Notes under the pieces: model-generated
Told to the model about the DNA's origin: nothing
Databases searched by the model: none
The model's input: the letters and a program-made list of their open reading frames with translations, nothing else
Program-made: the position numbers and the translations under genes
NCBI GenBank assembly: GCA_024742475.1
Contig: JANSYI010000020.1
Coordinates: forward strand, 62,001-126,000
DNA length: 64,000 nt
Source: a bacterium
Lineage (GTDB): Bacteria > Myxococcota_A > Polyangia > Nannocystales > Nannocystaceae
Direction of reading: 5' to 3'
Shown here: positions 1-8,644 of the stretch, piece by piece
Layout: each line of letters opens with the position of its first letter
How positions within the stretch are numbered: the first letter of the stretch is position 1

Positions 1-982
1 TCAAACGCCCCGGAAGCTGGAGCGTCTCCCACTCGCTGGGCAGAAGCTTTCCGCTCCACAGCTGGCCTTCTTGCTCCCCATCCTTGGTCAGCCGCTTCAC
101 GTCCGGTCGCAGCGTGAGCTCGTGGTGCCCCCAAAGGACACTCGTGCACTCGCCGATCGTCGCGGGGTCTGCGTTGCCGTCTTCATCGACGCAGGAGAAC
201 TGAATGTACGAGTCGGGCAGTCGCCCCACGTGAGGGTGGTCGAAGTACCCGTTGCTCCACAGCTGGTAGAGCCGGGCGATGTCGCTGCGCTCCCCCTCAT
301 AGGGAGGCCGACCCAAGAAGAGCTCGAACATGAACTCTGCACGGTCGCCCGGGGTGTCGAGCCGGCGCATGATGACCGGGTGCGCGCTCGTGACGGCTGC
401 GAAGCCGTCGTAGGCGACTCGACCTTCGAACGTCTTGCCGACGAGCTCGTCCATGTCGTAGGCGCGCTCGAAGTTCACCGCCCGGTTGTTGTAGAGCAGC
501 TCGTCGGCCCAGCGACGCTGCTGCACCCGCACGAACTCCTCGGTCGCCAGCAGCGTGGACACCGTCTCGCCCCAGGTCGGGGCCTGGCAGACCGTGCCGA
601 GCTCGTCGGCGCTGGGGAAACGGCCGAGCAGGTCGGCGTAGAGGCGGCGGCATGCCTCGTTGCGATCGACCGGCCGCGTCGCGAGGCCAACGCCCCACGT
701 CACCGGGCACATGCCGACGTTGACCGGGTTGTCGAGCGGGAGACTGTCGCAGTAGGAGGCGCAGCCCGTGCCGCAGTCGACGATGACCCCTTCTTCGGGG
801 GGCTCCACGTCGCGCGGCTCGGGCATCTCGTCTGCGCCCCCGCGGAAGTTGCCGTCGGTAATCGGCGCCCCGTTCCCGACGAGCTGTCCCGGCCCTCGCG
901 CAGGGTCGGCCGGGTCCATTCCCTCGATGTCGTTGCATCCCGCCAGTGCAACGACGCCGAGAACGATCACGAAACGGCGCAT
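1..982 (-). CDS. Surface lipoprotein, 3' end cut off by window (PSCyt2/DUF1549-like)
   Basis: The frame is open from an ATG at 982 to the left edge, giving 327 codons without a stop, so the C-terminus is missing. The N-terminus is a lipoprotein signal with lipobox LAGC (Cys16). A short Pro/Glu-rich linker follows, then a Cys-containing segment and a helical domain with a CRRLYADLLGR motif and an FELFLGRPP motif. These resemble the N-terminal helical repeats of DUF1549/PSCyt2-type proteins that accompany DUF1592-family proteins in myxobacteria and planctomycetes. No heme motif is visible in the part present. The start is fixed by a TAGACT hexamer six bases upstream and the absence of a Shine-Dalgarno sequence. 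The family link is a motif impression and needs a profile search. Function is unknown; an outer-membrane or periplasmic location is inferred from the lipobox. Confidence 0.75.
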   Translation of the reverse strand, partial: MRRFVIVLGVVALAGCNDIEGMDPADPARGPGQLVGNGAPITDGNFRGGADEMPEPRDVEPPEEGVIVDCGTGCASYCDSLPLDNPVNVGMCPVTWGVGLATRPVDRNEACRRLYADLLGRFPSADELGTVCQAPTWGETVSTLLATEEFVRVQQRRWADELLYNNRAVNFERAYDMDELVGKTFEGRVAYDGFAAVTSAHPVIMRRLDTPGDRAEFMFELFLGRPPYEGERSDIARLYQLWSNGYFDHPHVGRLPDSYIQFSCVDEDGNADPATIGECTSVLWGHHELTLRPDVKRLTKDGEQEGQLWSGKLLPSEWETLQLPGRL

Positions 983-988
983 GCTTCG

Positions 989-994
989 AGTCTA
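989..994 (-). promoter_or_regulatory. TAGACT -10 box, leaderless-type promoter
   Basis: TAGACT ends six bases before the ATG at 982. No Shine-Dalgarno sequence and no clear -35 box are visible. Transcription would begin at or next to the start codon. Confidence 0.5.
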
Positions 995-1126
995 GCGGGA
1001 TGCCGCGGTGACGAAAGGGTCCGCGACCCCCAACGACGGTCTCGCCACCCCCCGCATGCACGACAAGGTGCTCCCAAGAGACACATGGTCATACGGCGCG
1101 CTCGAAGCCGCCCCCGGTGGCATGCA

Positions 1127-1132
1127 TATACT
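1127..1132 (+). promoter_or_regulatory. TATACT -10 box, leaderless-type promoter
   Basis: TATACT lies six bases before the GTG at 1139. This near-consensus box decides that start over the ATG at 1085, which lies upstream of the box. Confidence 0.55.
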
Positions 1133-1138
1133 CCAGAC

Positions 1139-1993
1139 GTGCCGTTCTTCGCTCGAGGACCCTTCGTACAGCTCTCGGCCCTTTCGACCGCGTTCGCGCT
1201 GACGCTCGGATCCGCGTCGCTCGCTTCGGCCGCGCCAGCAAAGGAGGAGGCCGAGAACGAGGCCACGGCCGAAGACGAAGAGGCACCAGAGGCGTCGGAG
1301 GAGGACGACGCAGGCGACGCCGACGCCGACGCCTCGGCCAGCGTCGCCGCGAAGCCCAAGAAAAAGAAGAAGGCGCGCAAGCCCGCCGCCCCGATGAAGA
1401 ACCGGGTGGGTCTGGGCGCGATGCGAACGCTCGCGGGGCTCAACGGGCTGTTCGTGCGCTGGTACGCAGCCGACCGCTTCACCGTCGGCCTCAACCTCGG
1501 CGCCGCGACCTTCTCCCACAAGGACACCGACGAGAACGGTGACTTCGATCGCACGCGCACCGTCGGCGCGGTCGGAGCCGGACCCGAGTTCTTCTTCTGG
1601 CCCTACCAAGGCGACCGCAGCCAGCAAGTCCACGCCGACTTCGGCGTCGGCGCGCGCGTGACGACCTACTTCGGCTTCCTCGGTCGGCTCGAAGAGGAGG
1701 AGACCGAGACCCTCGACACGCCCCTGGAGATCGACGTCGAGGTTCCCGCGAGCGTGCAGCTGTTCATCGGCAAGCGCGTTGCGATCATCCCCGAGTTCGG
1801 CGTCGCCTTTCGCATCATCCCGGGCAACCGCGAGCCCGACCAGAACGGCGAGTTCGACAGCAACCCCGGCCGCGGCATCGGCTCGAAGCGAGGCACGACC
1901 GACGGCCCCGGTTTCGGCTTCGACCTGGGCGACCACGGCGGGCTATTCATGGGCATCGGCTTCGCATACTTCTTCGGCACGGCGAGTGAGTGA
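1139..1993 (+). CDS. Outer-membrane beta-barrel protein with acidic/lysine-rich N-terminal linker
   Basis: This 284-residue protein starts at a GTG chosen because a TATACT box ends six bases upstream and because the start puts a cleavable signal peptide (hydrophobic core followed by SLASA) at the N-terminus. After cleavage comes a strongly acidic stretch of Glu/Asp/Ala and then a Lys run (about residues 76-85). The remaining 200 residues alternate polar and aromatic residues in a pattern typical of an outer-membrane beta-barrel, and the C-terminus ends in an aromatic strand (GIGFAYFFG). I do not recognise a specific family. The acidic-then-basic linker before the barrel is unusual and could be a periplasmic tail that binds peptidoglycan or a partner. 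It is followed 19 bases later by the adenine deaminase gene, which has its own promoter. Confidence 0.8.
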   Translation: MPFFARGPFVQLSALSTAFALTLGSASLASAAPAKEEAENEATAEDEEAPEASEEDDAGDADADASASVAAKPKKKKKARKPAAPMKNRVGLGAMRTLAGLNGLFVRWYAADRFTVGLNLGAATFSHKDTDENGDFDRTRTVGAVGAGPEFFFWPYQGDRSQQVHADFGVGARVTTYFGFLGRLEEEETETLDTPLEIDVEVPASVQLFIGKRVAIIPEFGVAFRIIPGNREPDQNGEFDSNPGRGIGSKRGTTDGPGFGFDLGDHGGLFMGIGFAYFFGTASE

Positions 1994-1999
1994 CCCGGG

Positions 2000-2005
2000 T
2001 ATCCT
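2000..2005 (+). promoter_or_regulatory. TATCCT -10 box, leaderless-type promoter
   Basis: TATCCT lies in the 19-base gap after the barrel gene and ends seven bases before the ATG of the deaminase at 2013. Confidence 0.45.
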
Positions 2006-2012
2006 GCGGCCG

Positions 2013-3008
2013 ATGACGTCGTTCGCCGCGCGGATGCCCAAAGTCGAGCTCCACCTGCACATCGAGGGAACGCTCGAGCCCGAGCTCATGTTCGAGCTCG
2101 CGGCTCGCAACGGCGTCACGCTGCCGTACGCCTCCGTCGAAGCCCTTCGAGCGGCCTACGACTTCGGCAACCTGCAGGACTTCTTGGACCTCTACTACCA
2201 AGGAGCCGCCGTGCTCTTGAAGGAGCAGGACTTCTTCGACCTCGCCTGGGCCTACTTTTCGCGCGTCCACCAGGACAACGTCGAGCACGCCGAGCTCTTC
2301 TTCGACCCGCAGACGCACACCGAGCGAGGCGTTGCGATGGGTACCGTCATCGAGGGCCTCGCGGCGGCGTGCACGAAGGCGCACGAGGAGCTCGGCATCT
2401 CGTCGGCGCTCATCCTGTGTTTCCTCCGCCACCTCGACGGCGCGGCCGCGGTGAAGACCCTCACCGACGCCATGCCCTTTCGCGAGCACTTCATCGGCGT
2501 GGGGCTCGACAGCGCGGAGGTTGGGAACCCACCGGAGGGTTTTCGTGACGCGTTCGAGCTCGCGGGTGCCGAGGGGCTTCACCGCGTCGCGCATGCGGGC
2601 GAAGAAGGCCCCCCCGCGTACATCTGGGGCGCTCTGGATGCGCTGCACGTGGAGCGTGTCGACCACGGCGTTCGATGCCTCGAGGACGAGGCGCTGGTCG
2701 CCCGACTCTCACGCGAGCGCATCCCGCTGACGGTCTGCCCGCTATCCAACGTCAAGCTGCGGGTCTTCGATACCCTGGCCGATCACAACCTGACTGCGTT
2801 GCTCGAGGCCGGACTGTGCGCAACAGTCAACTCCGACGACCCCGCCTACTTTGGCGGCTACATGAACGACAACTTCGTGCAGTGCCAGCAAGCACTGGGG
2901 CTGAGCGACGCGCAGCTGCGCCTTCTGGCCGACAACGCGATCGCAGCGAGCTTTGCATCCGAGGCACGGAAGGCAGAGCTTCGCGCGAGCCTCGCTTCCG
3001 TGCGATGA
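2013..3008 (+). CDS. Adenine deaminase (adenosine deaminase family, COG1816)
   Basis: The 331-residue protein is a complete member of the adenosine/adenine deaminase superfamily, zinc amidohydrolases that release ammonia from a purine. Visible residues are the HLHIEG motif (His14 and His16, metal ligands), HAGEEG near residue 194 (metal-ligand His and catalytic Glu), the VDHG motif near 218 and SDDP near 274 (metal-ligand Asp). The phrases FFDPQTHTERG, LDSAEVGNPP and EEGPPAYIW match the bacterial adenine deaminase branch (EC 3.5.4.2, as in Pseudomonas) better than classical adenosine deaminase, so adenine to hypoxanthine salvage is the likely reaction. It would act in the cytoplasm. Length is normal for the family. 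It sits alone, converging on a lipoprotein gene 24 bases away. Confidence 0.92.
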   Translation: MTSFAARMPKVELHLHIEGTLEPELMFELAARNGVTLPYASVEALRAAYDFGNLQDFLDLYYQGAAVLLKEQDFFDLAWAYFSRVHQDNVEHAELFFDPQTHTERGVAMGTVIEGLAAACTKAHEELGISSALILCFLRHLDGAAAVKTLTDAMPFREHFIGVGLDSAEVGNPPEGFRDAFELAGAEGLHRVAHAGEEGPPAYIWGALDALHVERVDHGVRCLEDEALVARLSRERIPLTVCPLSNVKLRVFDTLADHNLTALLEAGLCATVNSDDPAYFGGYMNDNFVQCQQALGLSDAQLRLLADNAIAASFASEARKAELRASLASVR

Positions 3009-3032
3009 GGTCGGGCGAGTTGCACGGACCGC

Positions 3033-4409
3033 TCAGGGGTCTGCGCGGAAGACGGTCAGCGTGCCGTCGACCGCGTCGCAGACGAGGACCTCGGCGGACC
3101 CGTCGCCGTCCAGGTCCGCCGTGGTGACACCGGACGCTCCGGACCCGACCGGGAGCGAGACTTCGGCGTCGAACGTTCCGTCTCCCTTGCCCGGATACAC
3201 GATCAGCTGTTGATCGCCTCGCGAGACCGCGACGGCGTCGAGGTTGCCTTCCCCCGTGACGTCGGCGAAGACCGCGTCGACGACGTCTTCGTGCACACCC
3301 AAGAGTTCGTCTTCGAACTCCGCCGTCCCGGGGTTGCCATCGCCGATCAACACGACGAGCGCGTCCTCGGTTGCGACGATGACATCGAGCTCCCCGTCGC
3401 CGTCGACATCCGCGCCGCCCAGGCTCGTGACTGGAGACGGCACATTGGCGACCACGATCACCGTCTCTTCGATCGACCCGTCCCCCCCGCCGGGAGACGC
3501 CCCGACGACGAGGTCGCCCGCAAACACGACGTCGAACGCGCTCGGTGCGGCCACGTTGCCAAACACGAAGTTGTCGACGACTGGGATCGGACCGCCGTCG
3601 TTGACGTCTGCGAGCAAGTGCGTGCCGGAGGGCTGCGAGATCCACGTGGTCAGCGTGTCGTCCTCGGCGTTGACCACGGCGAAGTCGAGCCCGTAGGCAC
3701 CGTCGAGATCGACGATTGCGACGTCGCTCGGGGCTCCACCGGTCGAGATGGTGTCGATGGTGAACCCCTTGGCGCCTCCATGGAGCAGCGAGATGGTTGC
3801 GTGTCCATGGTTGGCCACGAGCACGTCGAGGATGCCGTCCTCGGAGACGAGCCCAGTCGCCAGAGCGACCGGCTCCGCGTCGAGACCCAGAGGGGTCACC
3901 ACGGCCTCTGTGAGGCCACCCGCGCCGTCGCCATGAAGGACCGCGACGCTGTCATCGTCGCGATTGGCGACCACGGCGTCGACGATCCCGTCCCCATCGA
4001 CGTCACCGGTCGCCAAAGCGACCGGACCGCCTGACACCGCAAACACGGCGTCTTCGACGAGACAGACGCCGTCTGTGTCGGGGACGCCGTCACCACAGAC
4101 CACCGGCGTGCCGGTCGTGGTCCCGCTCTCGTCGTCTCCCGTAGACCCGGTCGTGTCCGTATCCGTGTCCGCGGCGGAGGAAGAGGAGCCCCCCGAGGAC
4201 TCGGCCGGGGCGTCCGTGGAGCTCGACCCGTCGGACGAGGTCACCGGACCGCTCGAGACCGAGGTCGAGCTCGACGCAGAGGTCGAAGCCTCGGAGCCCG
4301 GGGGGTCTTGCGCCGCGTCGCCGGTTGAACCTGCGCCTGCAATTTCCCCGTTGGAACACGCACCACCGAGCGCCAGCATCCCGCCAGCGAGCCACCATCC
4401 ATAGTTCAT
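3033..4409 (-). CDS. FG-GAP/VCBS-repeat surface lipoprotein
   Basis: The 458-residue protein begins with a lipoprotein signal (lipobox LGGAC, Cys18), followed by a roughly 100-residue Ser/Thr/Asp/Gly-rich linker that ends near a CGDGVPDTDGVC segment. The rest holds repeated units of the form DVDGDGxxDxVVAN and LDGDGSAEVLV, which are the calcium-binding loops of FG-GAP/VCBS repeats that fold into an integrin-like beta-propeller. The protein is therefore likely displayed at the outer-membrane surface. Its ligand is unknown. The ATG at 4409 is chosen over in-frame upstream starts because it places the signal peptide at the N-terminus. No strong Shine-Dalgarno sequence is present; a TACCCAT stretch sits just upstream. 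Confidence 0.85.
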   Translation of the reverse strand: MNYGWWLAGGMLALGGACSNGEIAGAGSTGDAAQDPPGSEASTSASSSTSVSSGPVTSSDGSSSTDAPAESSGGSSSSAADTDTDTTGSTGDDESGTTTGTPVVCGDGVPDTDGVCLVEDAVFAVSGGPVALATGDVDGDGIVDAVVANRDDDSVAVLHGDGAGGLTEAVVTPLGLDAEPVALATGLVSEDGILDVLVANHGHATISLLHGGAKGFTIDTISTGGAPSDVAIVDLDGAYGLDFAVVNAEDDTLTTWISQPSGTHLLADVNDGGPIPVVDNFVFGNVAAPSAFDVVFAGDLVVGASPGGGDGSIEETVIVVANVPSPVTSLGGADVDGDGELDVIVATEDALVVLIGDGNPGTAEFEDELLGVHEDVVDAVFADVTGEGNLDAVAVSRGDQQLIVYPGKGDGTFDAEVSLPVGSGASGVTTADLDGDGSAEVLVCDAVDGTLTVFRADP

Positions 4410-4546
4410 GAATGGGTAGTGCAGCGAGACCGCGATTCGGTCGTATCGATCGACACCCGTGCAGTTTCGGTAATACGACTTGTCCGCAACCACGGACACT
4501 GCGGCCAGCTATCGAGCCGACTGTCTCTTTCTGGGACGAAGCGCCT

Positions 4547-5524
4547 CTACTCGACTTTGACGACCGCGTCTTTGCCCAGCCGGAACCGCGTGGCGCCGCC
4601 GCCTTCGGCTCGCTCGACGAGCGCCGCCCCGTCGACGCCAGCTGCGATGAGGTCCTTGCGGACGCGGTGCAGCAAGGTGTTGAGGTCGGTGCGGCTCTTG
4701 CTCTGGTTGGGCCAGACGCGCGGGATCACGACCTCGTCGTCCACGAAGTCGCCCGGAGAGAAGTCCGAGGGCGGCTGCAGTAGCGCGGCGATCAGGTTGC
4801 AGCGCCGCTCGGCGAGGTAGACCGTGACGGTACGCCGTTCCACCCGCATCTCGACCCGGCCGCCGCGCGGCAAGAAGGTCAGCGTCACCGACGTGGCCCC
4901 CGGCTCGGTGCGCAGGTGATGACGGGTGGTCTCCGCGGACGAGGAATCCCCGGCGAGCACCCGTAGAGCGAGTCCGCCCGCCTTCACCAGGTCGCCCACG
5001 CGCGCGCTGCCCACGTCGCCCTGCTCGAGCACCTTGCCGCCGACCTTGACGTTGGGCACGTTGGCTTCGACCGCGACGAATCCATCCCGCGGGCTGAGCA
5101 CGACCGCGCTCGCAGCGAGGGCGTCGGTGCGCAGGTCGTCGCCGACGTCGCCACCGATGACGAAACGATCCTTGGCGACGGAGTAGAGGCCACCGCCGAC
5201 CATCTGCACCAGCCACCGCGGGCCCTCTTCTTCCTTGGCCTCGGCGATGACCGACAGCTCGAGCTCGCCGATGCGCAGGACGACCCCCTCGGACACGGTG
5301 ACCGGAGCATCGACGGACTTGCCATCGACCAGGCACGGCGCAGCGCCGAGCGGAACCATGCGCGGCTCTCCCGACTCGAGGTGCACGAGCATCTGGTGCC
5401 GGCTGATTTCAGGCTCGGCCACGACGATGTCGCAGTCGGAGGCACGACCGATGAGAAGTCCCCGAGCGCCAATTTCGCGGCGAGTGCCCGTCGGGTCCCG
5501 GAGCCACCAAGCAAGGGCGTTCAC
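4547..5524 (-). CDS. FHA-domain protein with C-terminal winged-helix DNA-binding domain
   Basis: The 325-residue cytoplasmic protein has a canonical N-terminal FHA domain (GRASDCDIV and SRHQ at about residues 27-50), which in this family binds phosphothreonine. A second, degenerate FHA-like beta-sandwich follows (about 105-205), and a C-terminal domain of about 100 residues (LTFLPRGGRVEM to the end) looks like an OmpR/SARP-type winged helix, with LNTLLHRVRKDLIAAG as the recognition helix region. The likely role is a transcription regulator controlled by Ser/Thr kinases, a common arrangement in myxobacteria. The GTG start is chosen because TAGACT ends seven bases upstream and because the product then begins directly at the FHA fold. 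The gene lies only 17 bases behind the stop of the DUF4838-like gene yet seems to have its own promoter. Confidence 0.85.
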   Translation of the reverse strand: MNALAWWLRDPTGTRREIGARGLLIGRASDCDIVVAEPEISRHQMLVHLESGEPRMVPLGAAPCLVDGKSVDAPVTVSEGVVLRIGELELSVIAEAKEEEGPRWLVQMVGGGLYSVAKDRFVIGGDVGDDLRTDALAASAVVLSPRDGFVAVEANVPNVKVGGKVLEQGDVGSARVGDLVKAGGLALRVLAGDSSSAETTRHHLRTEPGATSVTLTFLPRGGRVEMRVERRTVTVYLAERRCNLIAALLQPPSDFSPGDFVDDEVVIPRVWPNQSKSRTDLNTLLHRVRKDLIAAGVDGAALVERAEGGGATRFRLGKDAVVKVE

Positions 5525-5531
5525 TACGGGG

Positions 5532-5537
5532 AGTCTA
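5532..5537 (-). promoter_or_regulatory. TAGACT -10 box in a 17-base intergenic gap
   Basis: TAGACT ends seven bases before the GTG at 5524 and begins four bases after the TAG stop of the upstream gene. Confidence 0.5.
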
Positions 5538-5541
5538 CACG

Positions 5542-8500
5542 CTAATCCGCCGCGGGTTGGACGTGGAATCGACCCTGCAGCGGCACGGTCGTCGGCGGCG
5601 ATGCTGGGTCGAAGGCGAGCAGCTCGGAGAGGGTGGACAAGGCCCCGGCCTCGTCGAACCCCCCAATCTCGACGAGGACCGTCACCAGGTCGTCGATCCG
5701 GATCTGGCCCGCGACGTCGATGGAGTCGGCGAACGCCCCATCGGCGACGGAGCCCTCGAGGACCGCTCCCTCGACCCGAATCTGCAGGAAGGATCCTCCG
5801 CTGCGCTCGACGGGGATCGTGAGCTCGACGGGCTCGGTGGCAAACTCGTCGCCCTCGTGGATCTTCACGAGTGCGCGCTGAACGTGCTCGTGGGTGATGG
5901 ATCCGTCGTCGTCGAGATCGTACCCGAGGACGACGGCGCCGGGCACCCATGCCCATCGAATGGGCGGCATCACGAAGGCGAGCGCCGTCTGGGCAAGCGG
6001 CGCGACGGGCTCCGCCAGCTCGAGCCCGCCGACCTCGGTCTCGCCGAGCGTGTCGGACCGCACGACGCCCCCACTGACCACGACCGGAGCGCTTCCGGCA
6101 TCGAGCTGCCCGTGGACCTCGAAGTATCTCGGCGCGTCGCCGAGCTCGAGGCGGTCGTCGTCGGGTCCGACGGCATACTCGCCGATGGAGATCTCGCCCC
6201 GCAACCCGGCGGCGTCGGGCCACCCCAGCTCGAGCGGCGCCCCGACGGTGGCGACCGCGTCTTCGAACGCGACGGACTGAGCGTCGTCGAGTGACCCCCC
6301 GCCGAGCAGCACGGCGACCTGATCCTGACGGTTGTGCCAGTAGGTGAGCAGGTGAGTCTTGGTGTGTACGCGGTAGCCGTAGGTCGTGCCGTTGGGCACC
6401 GCGGTGTCGGGGGTCAGCCCGCCGCCGTAGACCTGCTCGGCAGGGTAGCGATACGCAGCCTCGCGCCGCCGGATCACCGACTCGGCCTCGAGGAGCGCTG
6501 CTTCGGCCTGCGCGTACGGCTCGAGGGCCGCGGAGGAGCGCTCCTGCAGCGCTGCCCTGCGGTGCTCGACGACGGCGCGGTAGAGGCCGGCTGCGTGCTG
6601 GGCTCGCAGCCCGTTGATGCGGACGCCGTCGACGACCTCGCTGAGCCACCGCTGCCCCGAGAGGGGGACGTCGAGCGCCTCGAGCCGGTCGGCCCACTCG
6701 TGGTGCAGCGCGGCGGATTCGTCCAAGGCGTCGAGGTCGGCCTCGAAGACCCGCAGCGCGTCCTCATCCCAGCGATTCACCGTGGAGAACGGCACGCGCA
6801 CCGGACGAAACTCGAACCCGCTCGCCGCTGCGATCTCGTCGCCTTGGTCCTCGCCCGCGAAGTAGGTGAACAAACCGCCCGGACGCCCTCGCCAGTCCTC
6901 GCGCTCGAGGAACAGCTCGCGCTGGTGGGTCATGAGTTCCTCGAGGATGACGATGGCGTCGGTTCGAGCGTCGCACCCGCCCCACGCATCGTACGCGCAC
7001 AGCGGGTCGAACATCTCGCCGAGCACGTCGGCCATGGGCGCGTCCACGTTCCACGCCCACAGGCCCACGGCGTAGTCCTGCTGCCAGTACCCCCACTCGT
7101 GCCCCGAGTTGAACATGCGGTGGCTTCGCAGGGACCCTCGCCCGCGCGACTCGAGGAGATGCTCGGTCAGCTCGATGTCTTGCTTGCGGGCGTCGATGTA
7201 CAGCGGCAGGTAGACCGGCACGCTGTTGTCGAAGCTCAGCCACCACGAGCCTTCGGGAAACCACTGGATCGGTCGGTCGTGGGCCGACGCCCGCTCCATG
7301 AGGCAGAGCTTGTGCTCGAACGAGCGCTGGTTGTAGACGCGCGCGTCGCCTTCGAGCGGATAGAACATGACCGTGTGCACCGAGACGCCCAGGCGCGGGT
7401 CGGTGTGAAAGGCCAGGTCGTAGTAGTCGCCCAAGCCGTCGGGGTTGGTCCCCGTGGGGCAGCCCTGATCGTCGAAGTTGGGGGTGGGCTGCGAGCCCGT
7501 GACGTGCACGTTGATCTGCACGTCGATGTCGGGCCGAAGCTGCAGCGCCTTCGTGCCGGCCCAGTTGATCCACTGGACGGTCTCCTCGTCGGGCGTGGTT
7601 GTGAACTCGGTGGGGCCGAAGTGAATCCCGAACCACCGGGCGTCGGGCACGTCGTCCAGCTTGGACTCGACCAACGTCTCGATCTGCTGCTGCACCGGCA
7701 CTTCGCTCGAGGGGTCGATCTCGGCGGAGGCCCCCTGCTGCTCGTTGTGCAGGGTGATGCCGGTGCCGCGCGGGAACCCCATCTGGGTGCGCAGCGCCTC
7801 GAGCTCTTCGCCTCGTTGGGCGCGCGAGGCCTCCGACGACACGCCCCGGCCGAGGCCACGAAAGCGGTTGCCGAAATTCTTGACGATCCAGCGGTTGACG
7901 TTGCGCGCCTCGTCGATGGGCACGTTGGCGTCGGAGAACGACTCGAGGTGCTCGAGCGGGTGCGAGCCGTGAAACGACCACGATCGCCACGCAAAGTCGG
8001 GCACGTAGTCGAGGCCCTCACGATGGAGCGCCGTGGGCCGCAGGGCGAGCGCGCGGAGATCAGCGAGCGCGCGCTCGGGCACGAACTCGTCCTCGGGGTG
8101 GAAGAACCGCACGCCCAGCCGGCGCAGCACCTCGTAGACGGAGTACTGACCTGCAAGGGTGGTGTTGGCGTCCACGACGACGAACGCCGAGCCGAAGCCT
8201 CCGTCGAGCGCCCGCCAAGTACCCTCTTCGAACGCGTCGAGCACGAACCCAGACTCGCCGAGCGCCTCCATGCGCGGCTCATCGTAGCGATGGGGCAAGA
8301 ACTCGGACCCGTCGAGCACCAGCACCAGCGGCGCGCGAGCGTCGTTGGCCAGTGAGCGTACCCGCTGCCAGTCGCTCGTGTACTCGACGCGGGGCGCGGT
8401 GCCGGTGACGCGCGACAGGTAGTCGGCCGCCTCCTCGGACAACCGCTGCGTGGCGGTATCTGCATCGGTGGGGACGATCAACAGGCTCGGCGAGCTGCGC

Positions 8501-8577
8501 TGGTCGGCCTCCCGAGGGCGCTCGGAGCACCCCAACGAGATGCCGAGCGCCGCGATCGGAGCGAGGCGGCGGAACAC
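5542..8577 (-). CDS. Very large DUF4838/GH67-N-like lipoprotein
   Basis: The 1011-residue protein has a lipoprotein signal (lipobox SLGC, Cys17). Residues around 100-140 (TTLAGQYSVYEVLRRLGVRFFHPEDE) match the pattern of the N-terminal domain shared by alpha-glucuronidase (GH67) and DUF4838 proteins, in which a strand-helix unit precedes a TIM-barrel. The middle part (WFGIHFGPTEF, INVHVTGSQP, FPEGSWWLSFDN, GHEWGYWQQDYA) is consistent with a TIM-barrel enzyme of the DUF4838 type, a group presumed to act on polysaccharides. The C-terminal 400 residues contain helices and beta-sandwich segments without a recognised name. A surface-exposed glycan-degrading role is inferred. The GTG start is set by TATAGT six bases upstream; an in-frame GTG two codons earlier would overlap that spacing. 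Confidence 0.8.
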   Translation of the reverse strand: MFRRLAPIAALGISLGCSERPREADQRSSPSLLIVPTDADTATQRLSEEAADYLSRVTGTAPRVEYTSDWQRVRSLANDARAPLVLVLDGSEFLPHRYDEPRMEALGESGFVLDAFEEGTWRALDGGFGSAFVVVDANTTLAGQYSVYEVLRRLGVRFFHPEDEFVPERALADLRALALRPTALHREGLDYVPDFAWRSWSFHGSHPLEHLESFSDANVPIDEARNVNRWIVKNFGNRFRGLGRGVSSEASRAQRGEELEALRTQMGFPRGTGITLHNEQQGASAEIDPSSEVPVQQQIETLVESKLDDVPDARWFGIHFGPTEFTTTPDEETVQWINWAGTKALQLRPDIDVQINVHVTGSQPTPNFDDQGCPTGTNPDGLGDYYDLAFHTDPRLGVSVHTVMFYPLEGDARVYNQRSFEHKLCLMERASAHDRPIQWFPEGSWWLSFDNSVPVYLPLYIDARKQDIELTEHLLESRGRGSLRSHRMFNSGHEWGYWQQDYAVGLWAWNVDAPMADVLGEMFDPLCAYDAWGGCDARTDAIVILEELMTHQRELFLEREDWRGRPGGLFTYFAGEDQGDEIAAASGFEFRPVRVPFSTVNRWDEDALRVFEADLDALDESAALHHEWADRLEALDVPLSGQRWLSEVVDGVRINGLRAQHAAGLYRAVVEHRRAALQERSSAALEPYAQAEAALLEAESVIRRREAAYRYPAEQVYGGGLTPDTAVPNGTTYGYRVHTKTHLLTYWHNRQDQVAVLLGGGSLDDAQSVAFEDAVATVGAPLELGWPDAAGLRGEISIGEYAVGPDDDRLELGDAPRYFEVHGQLDAGSAPVVVSGGVVRSDTLGETEVGGLELAEPVAPLAQTALAFVMPPIRWAWVPGAVVLGYDLDDDGSITHEHVQRALVKIHEGDEFATEPVELTIPVERSGGSFLQIRVEGAVLEGSVADGAFADSIDVAGQIRIDDLVTVLVEIGGFDEAGALSTLSELLAFDPASPPTTVPLQGRFHVQPAAD

Positions 8578-8583
8578 CCAGAC

Positions 8584-8589
8584 ACTATA
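8584..8589 (-). promoter_or_regulatory. TATAGT -10 box, leaderless-type promoter
   Basis: TATAGT ends six bases before the GTG at 8577; no Shine-Dalgarno sequence lies between them. Confidence 0.55.
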
Positions 8590-8644
8590 GCGGCGGCCTG
8601 CCAGCCTGCGAGGACACGCGCCGTCGAGGCTCCCCGACGCGCGC

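Noticed and set aside
71..1138. Upstream extension of the barrel gene frame to position 71
   Set aside because: This part is antisense to the truncated lipoprotein gene and precedes the promoter and signal peptide of the barrel protein.
6334..8355. Long open frame on the plus strand antisense to the DUF4838-like gene
   Set aside because: It is a GC-skew shadow: the protein is rich in Val, Arg, Gly and Leu without motifs, while the minus strand encodes a coherent lipoprotein. The same holds for the long antisense frames at 12343-13746, 13443-15491, 41288-43624, 55784-58495 and 59762-62212.
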